From Streptomyces clavuligerus (lineage in GTDB: Bacteria > Actinomycetota > Actinomycetes > Streptomycetales > Streptomycetaceae), in NCBI RefSeq assembly GCF_005519465.1, contig NZ_CP027858.1, positions 3,162,001 through 3,226,000 on the forward strand: 64,000 bases of DNA. Reading direction: 5' to 3'. Shown here one piece after another: positions 8,498 to 17,603 of this stretch. The translations under genes were made by a program, and so were the position numbers. The stretch's first letter is position 1, and each line of letters begins with the position of its first letter. Below the pieces are notes generated by a model, which ran no database searches, was not told the DNA's origin, and saw only the letters and a list, made by a program, of their open reading frames with translations.

Positions 8498-9196
8498 ATG
8501 AACCGTCACCCGAGGCGCACCGTCGCCGCCCTCTCGTTCTGCCTGGCCCTCGTCCCCGTCGCCCTGGCGGGACCCGTCCGGGCCGCCCCCGCGCAGCCGC
8601 CGGCCGAACCGGTGGTCATGCAACTGGAGGACGCCATCTCCCTCCTGGTGGAGGTGGAGGAGGACCGTACGGGGTTCTCGCCCACCGCCTTCCCGCACTG
8701 GAACGAGGGCCGGGACCCCGCCGACGGCTGCACCACCGAGAACGAGGTGCTGCGCACCGAGGCCGTCGACGAGCCCGCCGTCTCGGGCTCCTGCGCGCTC
8801 TCCGGCGGGCGCTGGGTCTCGTACTACGACAACCAGTCCACCACCCAGCTCTCCAGCCTGGCCGTGGACCATGTGGTGCCGCTCGCCGACGCCTGGGCCT
8901 CCGGCGCCTCCGCCTGGACCGCCGAGCGGCGCGAGGCGTACGCCAACGACCAGGACTCCCCGTACACGCTCGCGGCGGTGACCCGGCGCACGGTCCAGGA
9001 GAAGGCCGGACGGGACATCTCCGGCTGGCAGCCCGCGGAGACCGGGCCGCTCTGCCGCTACGCGGGCGACTGGGTGGGCACCAAGCTGCGCTGGGGCCTC
9101 AGCACCGACAAGGCCGAGCTGGAGGCGCTGAAGATGTTCGCGGACAACATGTGCGAGACCACCGTCGTCCGCCATCTCCCGGGCCCCGCCCAGTAG
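8498..9196 (+). CDS. Secreted HNH nuclease family protein (DUF1524-like)
   Basis: This is a 232-residue protein from ATG 8498. Residues 1-29 form a Sec signal peptide (Arg-rich start, hydrophobic core, VRAAP cleavage region). The mature part has the DUF1524/HNH-family centre VDHVVPLADAW with the metal-binding His-His/Asp area, then ANDQDSPYTLAAV and the Lys/Arg-rich end common to GmrSD-C-terminal-like exported nucleases. Family knowledge suggests extracellular DNA or RNA hydrolysis, for nutrient use or competition. There is no immunity partner next to it. Confidence 0.78.
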   Translation: MNRHPRRTVAALSFCLALVPVALAGPVRAAPAQPPAEPVVMQLEDAISLLVEVEEDRTGFSPTAFPHWNEGRDPADGCTTENEVLRTEAVDEPAVSGSCALSGGRWVSYYDNQSTTQLSSLAVDHVVPLADAWASGASAWTAERREAYANDQDSPYTLAAVTRRTVQEKAGRDISGWQPAETGPLCRYAGDWVGTKLRWGLSTDKAELEALKMFADNMCETTVVRHLPGPAQ

Positions 9197-9362
9197 GACT
9201 CGCCGCCGGGTGCCGCCCGTACACCCGGCCGGTCCGTTCGAACACAGGACCACTCGAACGGGTGAATACGCGACCTTGGTCCAGATCAACCGTGACCTCC
9301 GGCCCGGCCGACCGGATAGACCAACCAACGGAGTAAGCGACGAACAGATTGACGAAAGAGAT

Positions 9363-9566
9363 ATGAAGGTCAAAATAGCCCTTACCGCCCTGGGTGCACT
9401 GGCGCTCACCGCTGTCCTGCCCACCGCCGGAGCGGCGGCGGACGAGACCAACACCAACTCCCACAACGGCTTCACACTGATCCACATCGGCCAGATCGAC
9501 GATCCGCTGGAAGACGTCCTGGAGCACGCGGTGATCCTGAGCAGGGACTCCAGCAGCGACGGCTGA
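9363..9566 (+). CDS. Small secreted peptide, unknown function
   Basis: This is a 67-residue product from ATG 9363, with GAAAGAG 6 nt upstream. Residues 1-25 are a clear signal peptide (MKVKIALTALGALALTA, cleavage at AGAAA). The mature 40 residues are acidic (DETNTNSHNG, IGQIDDPLEDVLEHAV) and have no cysteine, so it is not a chaplin or lantibiotic. It is followed by a strong terminator, so it is probably its own transcription unit. The family is not recognised. Confidence 0.65.
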   Translation: MKVKIALTALGALALTAVLPTAGAAADETNTNSHNGFTLIHIGQIDDPLEDVLEHAVILSRDSSSDG

Positions 9567-9655
9567 TCCCCCGCCCCCGCACCCCGGCAGCGGCGGCCGA
9601 TCCCCCGCCCCGGACCCCACCCGGAGCCGCCCCCGGCACTCCTTCCGGACCCCAC

Positions 9656-9689
9656 CGAAGCCCCCCGCCGCCGACGGCGGGGGGCTTCG
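9656..9689 (+). terminator. Hairpin terminator
   Basis: A 15-bp perfect stem (arms 9656-9670 and 9675-9689) with a 4-nt loop lies 90 nt after the small secreted peptide gene. Confidence 0.75.
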
Positions 9690-9726
9690 CCGTGCGGCCC
9701 CGCCCCACCCGGGCGACCATCGGACC

Positions 9727-10323
9727 ATGAGCCCCGAGATCCACCTCGCCCAGCAGCCGGAGGCCGACGAACTGCTCGGCCGCAGCCCGCTCGCCGCGCT
9801 GGTGGGGATGCTCCTCGATCAGCAGGTGCCCATGGAGTGGGCGTTCTCCGGGCCGTACACGATCGCCCGCCGCATGGGCCACGACGACCTCGACGCCGCC
9901 GCGATCGCCGCGTACGACCCGGAGGGCTTCGCCGGGCTGCTCAAGGAGAAACCGGCCGTCCACCGCTACCCCGGGTCCATGGCCCAGCGCGTCCAGCAGC
10001 TCTGCCGGTACCTCGTGGACGAGTACGGAGGGGACGCGGCGGCCGTCTGGCGCGACGCGGCCGACGGGGCGGAGCTGCTGGCCCGGCTGAAGGCGCTGCC
10101 CGGCTTCGGGGAGCAGAAGGCACGGATCTTCCTCGCCCTCCTCGGCAAGCAGTACGGCGTCCGGCCGAAGGGCTGGCGCGAGGCGGCGGGCGCCTACGGC
10201 GAGCAGGGCTCGTACCGCTCCGCCGCCGACATCACCGGGCCGGAGTCCCTGGCCAAGGTGCGTGCGTACAAGCAGGCGCAGAAGCAGGAACTGAAAAAGC
10301 AGCAAAAGCCAGAAAGAGCGTAA
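9727..10323 (+). CDS. HhH-GPD family base-excision-repair-like protein
   Basis: This is a 198-residue protein from ATG 9727. It has a helix-hairpin-helix (LKALPGFGEQKARIFLALLG) and an N-terminal helical half (LAALVGMLLDQQVPMEWAF) typical of the HhH-GPD superfamily of DNA glycosylases. The Lys-rich tail (KQAQKQELKKQQKPERA) may bind DNA. The usual [4Fe-4S] cysteine loop of EndoIII/MutY is absent. It probably excises damaged bases. The substrate is not predictable. Confidence 0.8.
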   Translation: MSPEIHLAQQPEADELLGRSPLAALVGMLLDQQVPMEWAFSGPYTIARRMGHDDLDAAAIAAYDPEGFAGLLKEKPAVHRYPGSMAQRVQQLCRYLVDEYGGDAAAVWRDAADGAELLARLKALPGFGEQKARIFLALLGKQYGVRPKGWREAAGAYGEQGSYRSAADITGPESLAKVRAYKQAQKQELKKQQKPERA

Positions 10324-10475
10324 AGAACAGCTGAAAGGGGCTTACCGAACCGGACCTTCCGGGTCCTTGCATGCCAAGCAGATGAATAAAGACGTGAGTT
10401 GACGCACAAGCGTTCCCATAACGGTGTTCCGCTCGCTAACTTCCCTTCAACTTGTCCACACCGGGAAGGAACTCT

Positions 10476-12008
10476 GTGAAGGCAACACGCCGCAGAGCCG
10501 TCGCCACGATGGCCGCCGCAGCACTCGTGACCCCGCTTCTGCTCGCCTCCGCCTCCCCGTCCGCCGCCGAGCGGCAGAACCCGGGGCACGAGGCGAAGAA
10601 GCTCGCGCAGAAGCTCGTCGCGAAGACGTCCGTGAACGACGCCCACAAGCATCTGAAGAGGTTCCAGCAGATAGCCGACAGCGCGGGCGGCAACCGCGCG
10701 GCGGGCACCATCGGCTACGACGCGTCGGCCGCGTATGTCTACAACCAGCTCAAGAAGTACGGATACGACGTCCGCTTCGAGCCCTTCACCTTCCGCTACA
10801 TCGAGACCCAGGCCGAGAAGCTGTCCGTGGTCTCCCCCGCGCCGCGCGACATCAAGGTCCACGCGCTCGACTACACCAAGTCGACGCCGGTCGGCGGCCT
10901 CCGGGCCAACCTGGCGGCGGTCCCGGTGGACGCGACCAGCGGCTGTGAGCCCGGGGACTACGCCGCCGGTGCCTTCACCGGCAAGATAGCCCTGGTCAAG
11001 CGGGGCGGCTGCACCTTCTTCCAGAAGCAGGAGACCGCCGCGCAGGCGGGCGCCGTCGGCGTCGTCGTCTGGAACAACGTGCCCGGCGAGATGGGCGGCA
11101 CCCTGGGCGCGGACGGGACCGTCAAGCTCCCCGTCGGCGGAGTCACCCAGGCCGAGGGCGAGGCGCTCGTCGCCGCGCTCGGGGCCGGACCCGTCGAGGT
11201 CAATCTGGAGGTCCGCCAGCTCCAGCAGGTCCGCACCACCCACAATGTGATCGCCGAGACCCGGCACGGCAACGCGGCGAACACCGTGATGCTCGGCTCC
11301 CACCTCGACGGTGTCCAGGCGGGCCCCGGCATCAACGACAACGGCAGCGGCTCGGCCGGTCTGCTGGAGGTCGCCGAGGAGCTGGCCAAGGCCGAGAAGC
11401 GGCCCGCCAACAAGGTGCGGCTGGCCTGGTGGGGCGCCGAGGAGAACGGGCTGCTCGGCTCCGAGGCGTATGTCGCCGGGCTCAGCTCCCTGGGCCGCAA
11501 GGAGATCAAGCTCTATCTGAACTTCGACATGATCGCCTCGCCGAACTACGGGCTGTTCGTCTACGACGGCGACGACTCGGACGGCGTGGGCGCGGGCCCG
11601 GGCCCCGAGGGCTCGGCCCAGCTGGAGCGGGACATCACCTCGTTCATGGACCGCAAGGGCATCCCGCACGAGGGCACGGACTTCACCGGCCGCTCGGACT
11701 ACGGCCCGTTCATCGAGGTCGGCATTCCCGCCGGTGGCACCTTCACCGGCGCGGAAGTGGTGAAGACCGCCGCGCAGGCGGCGAAGTTCGGCGGTACGGC
11801 GGGCCAGGCGTACGACCCGAACTACCACGGCAAGGGCGATGACATCACCAACATCAGCCTGAAGGCGCTCAAGGCGAACCTCGCCGTCATCGCCAACGCC
11901 ACGGGCACCTACGCCCACGACATCAGCTCCCTGACCAAGCCGGTCGCGCCGTCCGCGCCGACCGTCCAGGGCACGTCGAGGACGGGCCACACCGAGGCCA
12001 CCCGCTGA
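10476..12008 (+). CDS. Secreted M28 zinc aminopeptidase with PA domain
   Basis: This is a 510-residue protein. GTG 10476 has GGGAAGGA just upstream and is preferred to TTG 10452. A twin-Arg-like signal (VKATRRRAVATM, hydrophobic core, SPSAAE) leads to a PA domain at about 130-230 (KIALVKRGGCTFFQKQ). The M28 catalytic domain then has GSHLDGV (His, Asp), GINDNGSGSA, WWGAEENGLLGS (Glu-Glu), NFDMIAS and a late GRSDYGPF region. This matches Streptomyces leucyl aminopeptidase-type enzymes, which release N-terminal residues outside the cell with two zinc ions. It is single and unlinked to an operon. Confidence 0.9.
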   Translation: MKATRRRAVATMAAAALVTPLLLASASPSAAERQNPGHEAKKLAQKLVAKTSVNDAHKHLKRFQQIADSAGGNRAAGTIGYDASAAYVYNQLKKYGYDVRFEPFTFRYIETQAEKLSVVSPAPRDIKVHALDYTKSTPVGGLRANLAAVPVDATSGCEPGDYAAGAFTGKIALVKRGGCTFFQKQETAAQAGAVGVVVWNNVPGEMGGTLGADGTVKLPVGGVTQAEGEALVAALGAGPVEVNLEVRQLQQVRTTHNVIAETRHGNAANTVMLGSHLDGVQAGPGINDNGSGSAGLLEVAEELAKAEKRPANKVRLAWWGAEENGLLGSEAYVAGLSSLGRKEIKLYLNFDMIASPNYGLFVYDGDDSDGVGAGPGPEGSAQLERDITSFMDRKGIPHEGTDFTGRSDYGPFIEVGIPAGGTFTGAEVVKTAAQAAKFGGTAGQAYDPNYHGKGDDITNISLKALKANLAVIANATGTYAHDISSLTKPVAPSAPTVQGTSRTGHTEATR

Positions 12009-12037
12009 CGCGGGACCACCGCCACGGGACCTGAGCG

Positions 12038-12088
12038 CGGGCCCCGCCCCCCAGCGGGCGGGCCCCGCCCCCCAGCGGGCGGGGCCCG
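12038..12088. terminator. Direct-repeat hairpin between convergent genes
   Basis: A 21-bp GC-only unit occurs twice in tandem (12038 and 12059), and the second copy folds into a 12-bp stem (12059-12070 with 12077-12088). It lies between the convergent peptidase and ATPase genes and can serve both. Confidence 0.6.
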
Positions 12089-12165
12089 CGCCTGTCGTCC
12101 CCCCGGGCACCCGCCCGCGTGCCGCCTCCCGGGCACCCCGCCCGCGTCGGTCGCCCCCGGTCGGC

Positions 12166-13716
12166 TCAGCGGCGCCGGCGGGTGGTGCCGAAGAGGGAAC
12201 GGGTGACCTCCCGGCCGATCTGCGTGCCCACGGAACGGGCCAGCGAGCGGAAGACCCCGCTGTCGACGACCTGCTCGACGAGGGTCCGCTCCCGCTCCGG
12301 CCCGCCCGCCGGAACTCCCGGGTCCGCCGCCGGTACGGGCGTCCCCACGGGAGCGGGAGCCCCGGCCGCGGTACCCGCCAGCTTCTCGTACGCCGACTCC
12401 CGGTCCACGGCCCGCGCGTACCGCGGATACCGGGACGAGGCCGCCACCGCCGCCTCCAGCGCCTCGGGCGCCACCGGCCCCATCAGCGACCGCGGCGCCC
12501 GCAGCCGGGTCGCGGCCACCGGCGTCGGCGCCCCCGACTCGCTCAGCACCGTGATCACCGCCTCCCCCGTGCCCAGCCCCGTCAGCACCTCCGCCAGGTC
12601 GTACGCCGACCGGGGAAACGTCCGCACGGTCGCCCGCAGCGCCTTCTCGTCCTCCGGGGTGAAGGCCCGCAGCGCGTGCTGCACCCGGTTGCCGAGCTGC
12701 CCCAGCACCTCGGCCGGCACATCCCGCGGCGTCTGCGTCACCAGGAAGACCCCCACCCCCTTCGACCGGATCAGCCGCACCGTCTGGGTGATCGACTCCA
12801 GGAACGCCCGGCTCGCGCCCGTGAAGAGCAGATGCGCCTCGTCCAGGAAGAAGACCAGTTTCGGCCGCTCCAGGTCCCCCGCCTCCGGCAGCCCGTGGAA
12901 GAGGTCCGCCAGCAGCCACATCAGGAACGTCGAGAAGAGCTGCGGCTGCGACTGCACCGCCGGCAGCTCCAGCACGGAGACCGTGCCCCGCCCGTCCGGG
13001 GCGAGGGACAGCAGCTCGGCCGTGTCGAACTCGGGCTCCCCGAAGAACGGCCCCGCCCCCTGCTGCTCGAACGCGGTCAGCGCCCGCAGGATCACCCCCG
13101 CCGTCGCCGGGGAGATCCCGCCGAGCCCCTTCAGCTCCCCCCGTCCCTCGTCCGAGACGAGGAAGGCCACCACCGCCCGCAGATCCTTCAGATCGATCAG
13201 CTCCAGGCCCTTGCCGTCGGCGTAGTGGAAGATCAACCCGAGCGACTGCTCCTGCGTCTGGTTGAGCTGGAGCACCTTGGCCAGGAGCACCGGGCCGAAG
13301 TCGGTCACCGTCGCCCGCAGCGGAATCCCCGGGCCGATGCCCCCGAGCGCGTAGAACTCGCACGGGAACCCCTCCCCCGACCACTCCTGGCCCACCTGCG
13401 CCGCCCGCTCCGCGACCTTCGCGCCCGGCTGCCCCGGCGCCGAGATCCCGGACAGATCGCCCTTGAGGTCGGCGAGGAAGACCGGCACCCCCTGCGCGGA
13501 CAGCTGTTCGGCGATCAGCTGAAGGGTCTTGGTCTTGCCGGTGCCCGTCGCCCCCGCGACCAGACCGTGCCGGTTGAGCAGGGCGAGCGGGACCCGTACC
13601 GGGGCCGCGGCCAGCGGCTCCCCCTCCCACAGCAGCGCCCCCAGCTCCAGCGCGGGCCCGGTGAACGCGTACCCCGAGGCGATCTCCTGGGCCTGCGGCG
13701 GCATGCTCTCGGCCAT
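12166..13716 (-). CDS. HerA/DUF853-like P-loop ATPase
   Basis: This is a 516-residue protein when started at ATG 13716 (CAGGGG 9 nt upstream). ATG 13776 would add 20 residues, and I cannot exclude it. Walker A is AGATGTGKTKTLQL, Walker B is KLVFFLDEAHLLF, and sensor-like FLVTQTPRDVP follows, as in helicase HerA-like proteins of the DUF853 family. The C-terminus is Arg-rich and low in complexity. Family members resemble FtsK/HerA motors. A translocase or DNA-processing role is inferred only from fold. It is divergent from the small gene at 13815. Confidence 0.82.
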   Translation of the reverse strand: MAESMPPQAQEIASGYAFTGPALELGALLWEGEPLAAAPVRVPLALLNRHGLVAGATGTGKTKTLQLIAEQLSAQGVPVFLADLKGDLSGISAPGQPGAKVAERAAQVGQEWSGEGFPCEFYALGGIGPGIPLRATVTDFGPVLLAKVLQLNQTQEQSLGLIFHYADGKGLELIDLKDLRAVVAFLVSDEGRGELKGLGGISPATAGVILRALTAFEQQGAGPFFGEPEFDTAELLSLAPDGRGTVSVLELPAVQSQPQLFSTFLMWLLADLFHGLPEAGDLERPKLVFFLDEAHLLFTGASRAFLESITQTVRLIRSKGVGVFLVTQTPRDVPAEVLGQLGNRVQHALRAFTPEDEKALRATVRTFPRSAYDLAEVLTGLGTGEAVITVLSESGAPTPVAATRLRAPRSLMGPVAPEALEAAVAASSRYPRYARAVDRESAYEKLAGTAAGAPAPVGTPVPAADPGVPAGGPERERTLVEQVVDSGVFRSLARSVGTQIGREVTRSLFGTTRRRR

Positions 13717-13814
13717 GCTGAACCCCTGATTCTCCGGGTCTGAGGAGTTTTGCCCAGGATCGCATTCGGCCGCCATGGCTGCGCCCGGAGGTCGTTGCCC
13801 GGTAGGCTTTCCGT

Positions 13815-14111
13815 GTGATCTTCAAGCGCATCGGAAACGGACGGCCTTACCCCGACCATGGCCGGGAAAGCACCCGCCAGTGGGCGGATGTCGCGCCGCG
13901 CCCGGTCCGCCTCGATCAGCTCGTCACCACCAAGGGCCAGCTCGATCTGGAGACGCTGCTCGCCGAGGACTCCACCTTCTACGGCGACCTCTTCGCCCAT
14001 GTCGTGAAGTGGCAGGGCGATCTCTATCTGGAGGACGGTCTGCACCGCGCGGTGCGCGCGGCGCTCCAGCAGCGGCAGGTCCTGCACGCCCGGGTCCTGG
14101 AACTGGGCTGA
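13815..14111 (+). CDS. Conserved small actinobacterial protein
   Basis: This is a 98-residue product from GTG 13815. A TAGGCT box (13803-13808) stops 6 nt before the start codon, so the mRNA is probably leaderless. The C-terminal half (TFYGDLFAHVVKWQGDLYLE, then DGLHRAVRAALQQ) has the look of a small DNA-binding or antitoxin-like fold; some databases name relatives VapB-like, but there is no toxin gene beside it. The sequence seems strongly conserved in Streptomyces from memory. Function unknown. Confidence 0.75.
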   Translation: MIFKRIGNGRPYPDHGRESTRQWADVAPRPVRLDQLVTTKGQLDLETLLAEDSTFYGDLFAHVVKWQGDLYLEDGLHRAVRAALQQRQVLHARVLELG

Positions 14112-14225
14112 TCCCCACCGCCCGGACCCGCCGACTGACCCTTTCGGGCTCTTTACGGGACCGTACGGACGCAGTCAGTCGATCATCTTGTAGGGATGGG
14201 CACCGGGCCGCACTACGCTGCGCCC

Positions 14226-14852
14226 ATGAGCATGCTGACTCCTCCCGGCATGGGCGGAAAGTACCGTGTCACGGGCGATCGATACCCCCGTATGCGACGT
14301 CCGCAGAAACGGCGCAGGGTCATCACGGCGATGATCACCGGGGCCGTCGTGCTCGGGCTCGCCGGCTGGGGGACCGTGCAGCTCGTGGACGTCTACACCG
14401 GCGATGGCCGCTCCGCGCGGGCGGCCGGGCACACGAAGTGCGCGCCCGCAGCCGGAGCCTCGGCGGCGCCCGCGACCGTACGGCTCCAGCCCCGGCAGAT
14501 CACCGTGAACGTCTACAACGCCACCCCGCGCGGGGGCCTGGCCAAGGCGGCCGCCGACGAACTCAAGAAGCGCGGTTTCCGCATCGGCAAGGTGGGGAAC
14601 GCCGCCGCGTCCTATGACAAGAAGGTCCGGAACTCGGGGGTGCTGCTGGGCTCCCAGACCGCGGTGAGGGGCTCGTTCCAGGTCCTGGGCACCCAGCTCA
14701 AGGGCGCGACCACCCGGACGGACACCCGGCGCACGGCGGATGTGGACCTGATCCTCGGGACGGCCTACACGACCCTGACCCCGAAGCCCGCGGCGGACGC
14801 GGCCCTCGCCGCCCTGGCGAAACCCGCGCCCGCCCCGAAGAAGAAGTGCTGA
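14226..14852 (+). CDS. LytR_C domain membrane-anchored protein
   Basis: This is a 208-residue protein from ATG 14226. TACGCT at 14214-14219 ends 6 nt upstream, suggesting a leaderless start. It has a basic cytoplasmic N-terminus (RRPQKRRRVI), one TM helix at about 36-58, and an extracytoplasmic LytR_C domain (ITVNVYNATPRGGLAKAAAD) of about 90 residues, then a Pro/Lys tail. LytR_C domains occur at the end of LCP cell-wall ligases. Here the catalytic LCP part is absent, so a regulatory or scaffold role at the wall is likely. Confidence 0.8.
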   Translation: MSMLTPPGMGGKYRVTGDRYPRMRRPQKRRRVITAMITGAVVLGLAGWGTVQLVDVYTGDGRSARAAGHTKCAPAAGASAAPATVRLQPRQITVNVYNATPRGGLAKAAADELKKRGFRIGKVGNAAASYDKKVRNSGVLLGSQTAVRGSFQVLGTQLKGATTRTDTRRTADVDLILGTAYTTLTPKPAADAALAALAKPAPAPKKKC

Positions 14853-14890
14853 GGTCCGTCCCGGTGCCGTGACGGCGACGGGGACGGACC
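14853..14890. terminator. Bidirectional hairpin between convergent genes
   Basis: A 10-bp outer stem (GGTCCGTCCC at 14853-14862 with 14881-14890) and further inner pairing lie between the LytR_C and upp stop codons. Confidence 0.55.
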
Positions 14891-14903
14891 GCCGCGCGGC
14901 CTG

Positions 14904-15539
14904 CTACTCCGCCGCGCCGTACATCCGGTCACCGGCGTCGCCGAGGCCGGGCACGATGTAGCCGTGCTCGTTCAGCCGCTCGTCGACGGCGGCGGTGACC
15001 ACGGTGACGGGCGCGCCCGCCAGCTCGCGCTCCATGACCTCGACGCCCTCCGGGGCCGCGAGCAGCACCACGGCGGTCACATCGTCGGCGCCGCGCCGGA
15101 TCAGCTCCTGGATGGCCGCGACCAGCGTGCCGCCGGTCGCCAGCATCGGGTCGAGGACATAGACCTGGCGGCCGGAGAGGTCCTCCGGCATCCGGGTGGC
15201 GTACGTGGACGCCTCCAGGGTCTCCTCGTTGCGGATCATGCCGAGGAAGCCGACCTCGGCCGTGGGCAGCAGCCGCACCATGCCGTCGAGCATGCCGAGC
15301 CCGGCCCGCAGGATCGGCACCACCAGCGGACGCGGGTGCGAGAGCTTGACGCCGGTCGTCCCGACCACCGGGGTCTCGATGTCCACCTGCTCGGTGCGCA
15401 CGTCCCGCGTCGCCTCGTAGGCGAGCAGGGTGACCAGCTCGTCGGCGAGCCGCCGGAAGGTGGGGGAGTCGGTGCGCCGGTCGCGCAGCGTGGTGAGTTT
15501 GTGCGCCACCAGCGGGTGGTCGACGACATGAATCCGCAT
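14904..15539 (-). CDS. upp: Uracil phosphoribosyltransferase
   Basis: This is a 211-residue enzyme that converts uracil and PRPP to UMP in pyrimidine salvage. Start ATG 15539 fits the family N-terminus ([20 protein letters not shown]). TACTGT (15552-15547) lies 7 nt before it, so the message is probably leaderless. Visible motifs are PILRAGLGM, the PRPP-binding [11 protein letters not shown] and the uracil-binding end [18 protein letters not shown]. Length equals the usual 208-211. Confidence 0.96.
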   Translation of the reverse strand: MRIHVVDHPLVAHKLTTLRDRRTDSPTFRRLADELVTLLAYEATRDVRTEQVDIETPVVGTTGVKLSHPRPLVVPILRAGLGMLDGMVRLLPTAEVGFLGMIRNEETLEASTYATRMPEDLSGRQVYVLDPMLATGGTLVAAIQELIRRGADDVTAVVLLAAPEGVEVMERELAGAPVTVVTAAVDERLNEHGYIVPGLGDAGDRMYGAAE

Positions 15540-15675
15540 GACCTCAACAGTAGCCCGGCTCGCTTCAAGGGGGCCTCCGGAGGGAAGGTGGAGGCACAAC
15601 GTCAGCCATGGGGTGGTGAGGCCGGTGCCGGAGTCCGGACATCCCGAGCGGAATCAGGAGCAGGAGCAACACACC

Positions 15676-15882
15676 GTGGAACACGCCCTGGACGCACCGG
15701 GCGACGAGAGCGGTCCTGAGGGGGGCCCGCAGGGCGCCGAGGACACCGAGCGCCGCAGGCGCCGGGCCCAGTTCCTCCGAGAGCTGAACGAGGCCAAGGC
15801 GCTGCGGGAACGGGTCCAGCCCCGCCGGGCCCGTGCGGCGAGGATGCGCCAGCAGATGCGTATGCGGACATTCCGCTGGTGA
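15676..15882 (+). CDS. Small basic-tailed hypothetical protein
   Basis: This is a 68-residue product from GTG 15676 with AGGAG 9 nt upstream. It has an acidic Gly/Pro/Glu first half and a strongly basic helical second half (RRRRRAQFLRELNEAKAL, then RERVQPRRARAARM). It may bind nucleic acid. The family is not recognised, but its position between upp and tadA is shared by other streptomycetes as far as I recall. Confidence 0.6.
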   Translation: MEHALDAPGDESGPEGGPQGAEDTERRRRRAQFLRELNEAKALRERVQPRRARAARMRQQMRMRTFRW

Positions 15883-16061
15883 CCCGGAGCGGCGATCGCC
15901 CGATCGGCGGTTACGCGTGAAAGGCCCAGTTGAGAACTGATGGACGACGCAACGACGGAAGACCTCTCGCAAAGCTCCGGTTTCTGCCACGATTCCGAGT
16001 GGGCGGGGCACGCACCTGCGCTCCGTCAGTCGTCACACCTCTGATCAGTGGGAGAGTCACG

Positions 16062-16589
16062 GTGTACTTCGCCGCACTGCTCGCGCGCACTCAAGACGGG
16101 TGGGAAGCGAGCGACACAGAGCTAGACGATGTGGAGACCCTGTCGGATCTGGCTGATCTGGCCCGGGAAGCCGCGCAGGACGAGGACACGGTGCTCGTCT
16201 TCATCGAGCAGGAGGGTGCCTGGTTCGGCATCGTCCGGGTCGAGGGCGAGGACGATCCCCGTATCTATGTCTCCGACGGGGCCGCGGCGGCGCGTTCCTC
16301 GTACGGGGAGATCCTCACCGATGAACTGCTCGGCGGGGACAAGGACGACCCCGCCGAGGATCTGGACGCGCTGGACCTCGACGGCACGGAGGACGGGGAG
16401 CCGGACGGGGACGAGGACCCCGACCGGGACACCGATGCCGGGTCGGCCCTGGCCGGCCCGCTCGGCGACCGTCATATCCTGGCCGACCTGGGCCTGACGG
16501 AGGGGGAACTGCTGGCACTGGACACCGACGCACTGGGAGAGATCGCGGACGCGCTGGGCGCTTCGGAGGTTCTGGAGACCGTCCGCTAG
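16062..16589 (+). CDS. tRNA adenosine deaminase-associated protein
   Basis: This is a 175-residue acidic protein from GTG 16062 with GGGAGAG upstream. It begins YFAALLARTQDGWEASDTEL and has a central Asp/Glu/Gly-rich stretch, then LADLGLTEGELLALDT near the end. This protein family is found next to tadA in actinobacteria. Its biochemical role is unknown. It lies 147 bp upstream of tadA in the same direction and is probably cotranscribed with it. Confidence 0.82.
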   Translation: MYFAALLARTQDGWEASDTELDDVETLSDLADLAREAAQDEDTVLVFIEQEGAWFGIVRVEGEDDPRIYVSDGAAAARSSYGEILTDELLGGDKDDPAEDLDALDLDGTEDGEPDGDEDPDRDTDAGSALAGPLGDRHILADLGLTEGELLALDTDALGEIADALGASEVLETVR

Positions 16590-16736
16590 TCCCCGGACAG
16601 TCCCCGGACCGGGTTCGCCCGGGGTGTCGTGGTGATCGGGCGCGGGCGGCGGCAGATCCACCGGGCGCGGCCCCGGGCCCGCACGGCGGGTGCGGAACAG
16701 ACGGACGAGACGGACGAACGACGGAGCGGTACGCCG

Positions 16737-17228
16737 GTGACGGCATGGACTGAACCGGGCCCCGGCCCGGACCCGGTACGGACCCGGTGGGAGGCGCCGA
16801 TGCGCCTCGCCCTGGCCGAGGCCGAACGCGCGGCGCTGTCCGGCGATGTGCCGGTCGGCGCCGTCGTTCTGGCCGCGGACGGCACCCGGCTCGCCACGGG
16901 CCACAACGAACGCGAACTGACCGGCGACCCCACGGCCCACGCCGAGGTCCTGGCGATCCGCCGGGCGGCGCGGCGGATCGGCGGCTGGCGGCTGTCCGAC
17001 TGCACCCTCGTGGTCACCCTGGAGCCGTGCACGATGTGCGCGGGCGCGATCACCCAGTCCCGGGTGGGCCGGGTGGTCTACGGGGCCCGCGACGAGAAGG
17101 CGGGCGCGGTGGGCTCCCTGTGGGACGTCGTCCGCGACCGCAGACTCAACCACCGCCCCGAGGTGATCATCGGCGTCCTGGAGCCGGAGTGCGCCCGGCT
17201 GATGACGGACTTCTTCCGCCACCGCTGA
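16737..17228 (+). CDS. tadA: tRNA-specific adenosine deaminase
   Basis: This is a 163-residue enzyme from GTG 16737, with GGAG 10 nt upstream; ATG 16801 is an alternative. The zinc deaminase motifs HAEVLAIRRA (His/Glu) and LEPCTMCAGAI (PCxxC) are intact. TadA deaminates the wobble adenosine of tRNA-Arg(ACG) to inosine. Length is close to the usual 150-170. It is followed by tRNA-Ser. Confidence 0.93.
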   Translation: MTAWTEPGPGPDPVRTRWEAPMRLALAEAERAALSGDVPVGAVVLAADGTRLATGHNERELTGDPTAHAEVLAIRRAARRIGGWRLSDCTLVVTLEPCTMCAGAITQSRVGRVVYGARDEKAGAVGSLWDVVRDRRLNHRPEVIIGVLEPECARLMTDFFRHR

Positions 17229-17316
17229 CCCCCGGCCCCGCCCCGGCCGCCTCCCCCTCGCCCCCTCCCGCTATCGGATTTCGGTCCACGGCCCACCTTG
17301 GGCTAAGCTCTCTCCC

Positions 17317-17404
17317 GGTAGCGTGTCCGAGCGGCCGAAGGAGCTCGCCTCGAAAGCGAGTGTGGCGTAACCCGTCACCGAGGGTTCAAATCCCTCCGCT
17401 ACCG
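17317..17404 (+). tRNA. tRNA-Ser(CGA)
   Basis: This is an 88-nt class II tRNA. The acceptor stem GGTAGCG pairs fully with CGCTACC (17397-17403). The anticodon arm CTCGC-CTCGAAA-GCGAG gives anticodon CGA, which reads UCG. A long variable arm follows, then the T arm with GGTTCAAATCC. The 3' CCA is not encoded. The gene borders the defence islet and is a possible integration hot spot. Confidence 0.95.
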
Positions 17405-17410
17405 CTCTTG

Positions 17411-17449
17411 CACCCCTTGATCTGCGGAAACGTGGTCAGGGGGTGTTTT
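17411..17449 (+). terminator. Intrinsic terminator of tRNA-Ser
   Basis: A 12-bp stem with two G-U pairs (17411-17422 with 17434-17445) is followed by TTTT. It lies 7 nt after the tRNA. Confidence 0.85.
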
Positions 17450-17603
17450 GCGTGCGGGCACCCGCAGCGAGTGCGCGCAGCCGCCCGTCCACGACCCGCC
17501 TCAACCCCCTTGCCCCGGAAGGCCGCACGAGTATCGCGCCACCCAGGGCGCACTCCCTTCACCTCCTTCCGCGCGGCCCTCGTCGTCCACCCACACCGAA
17601 TAC

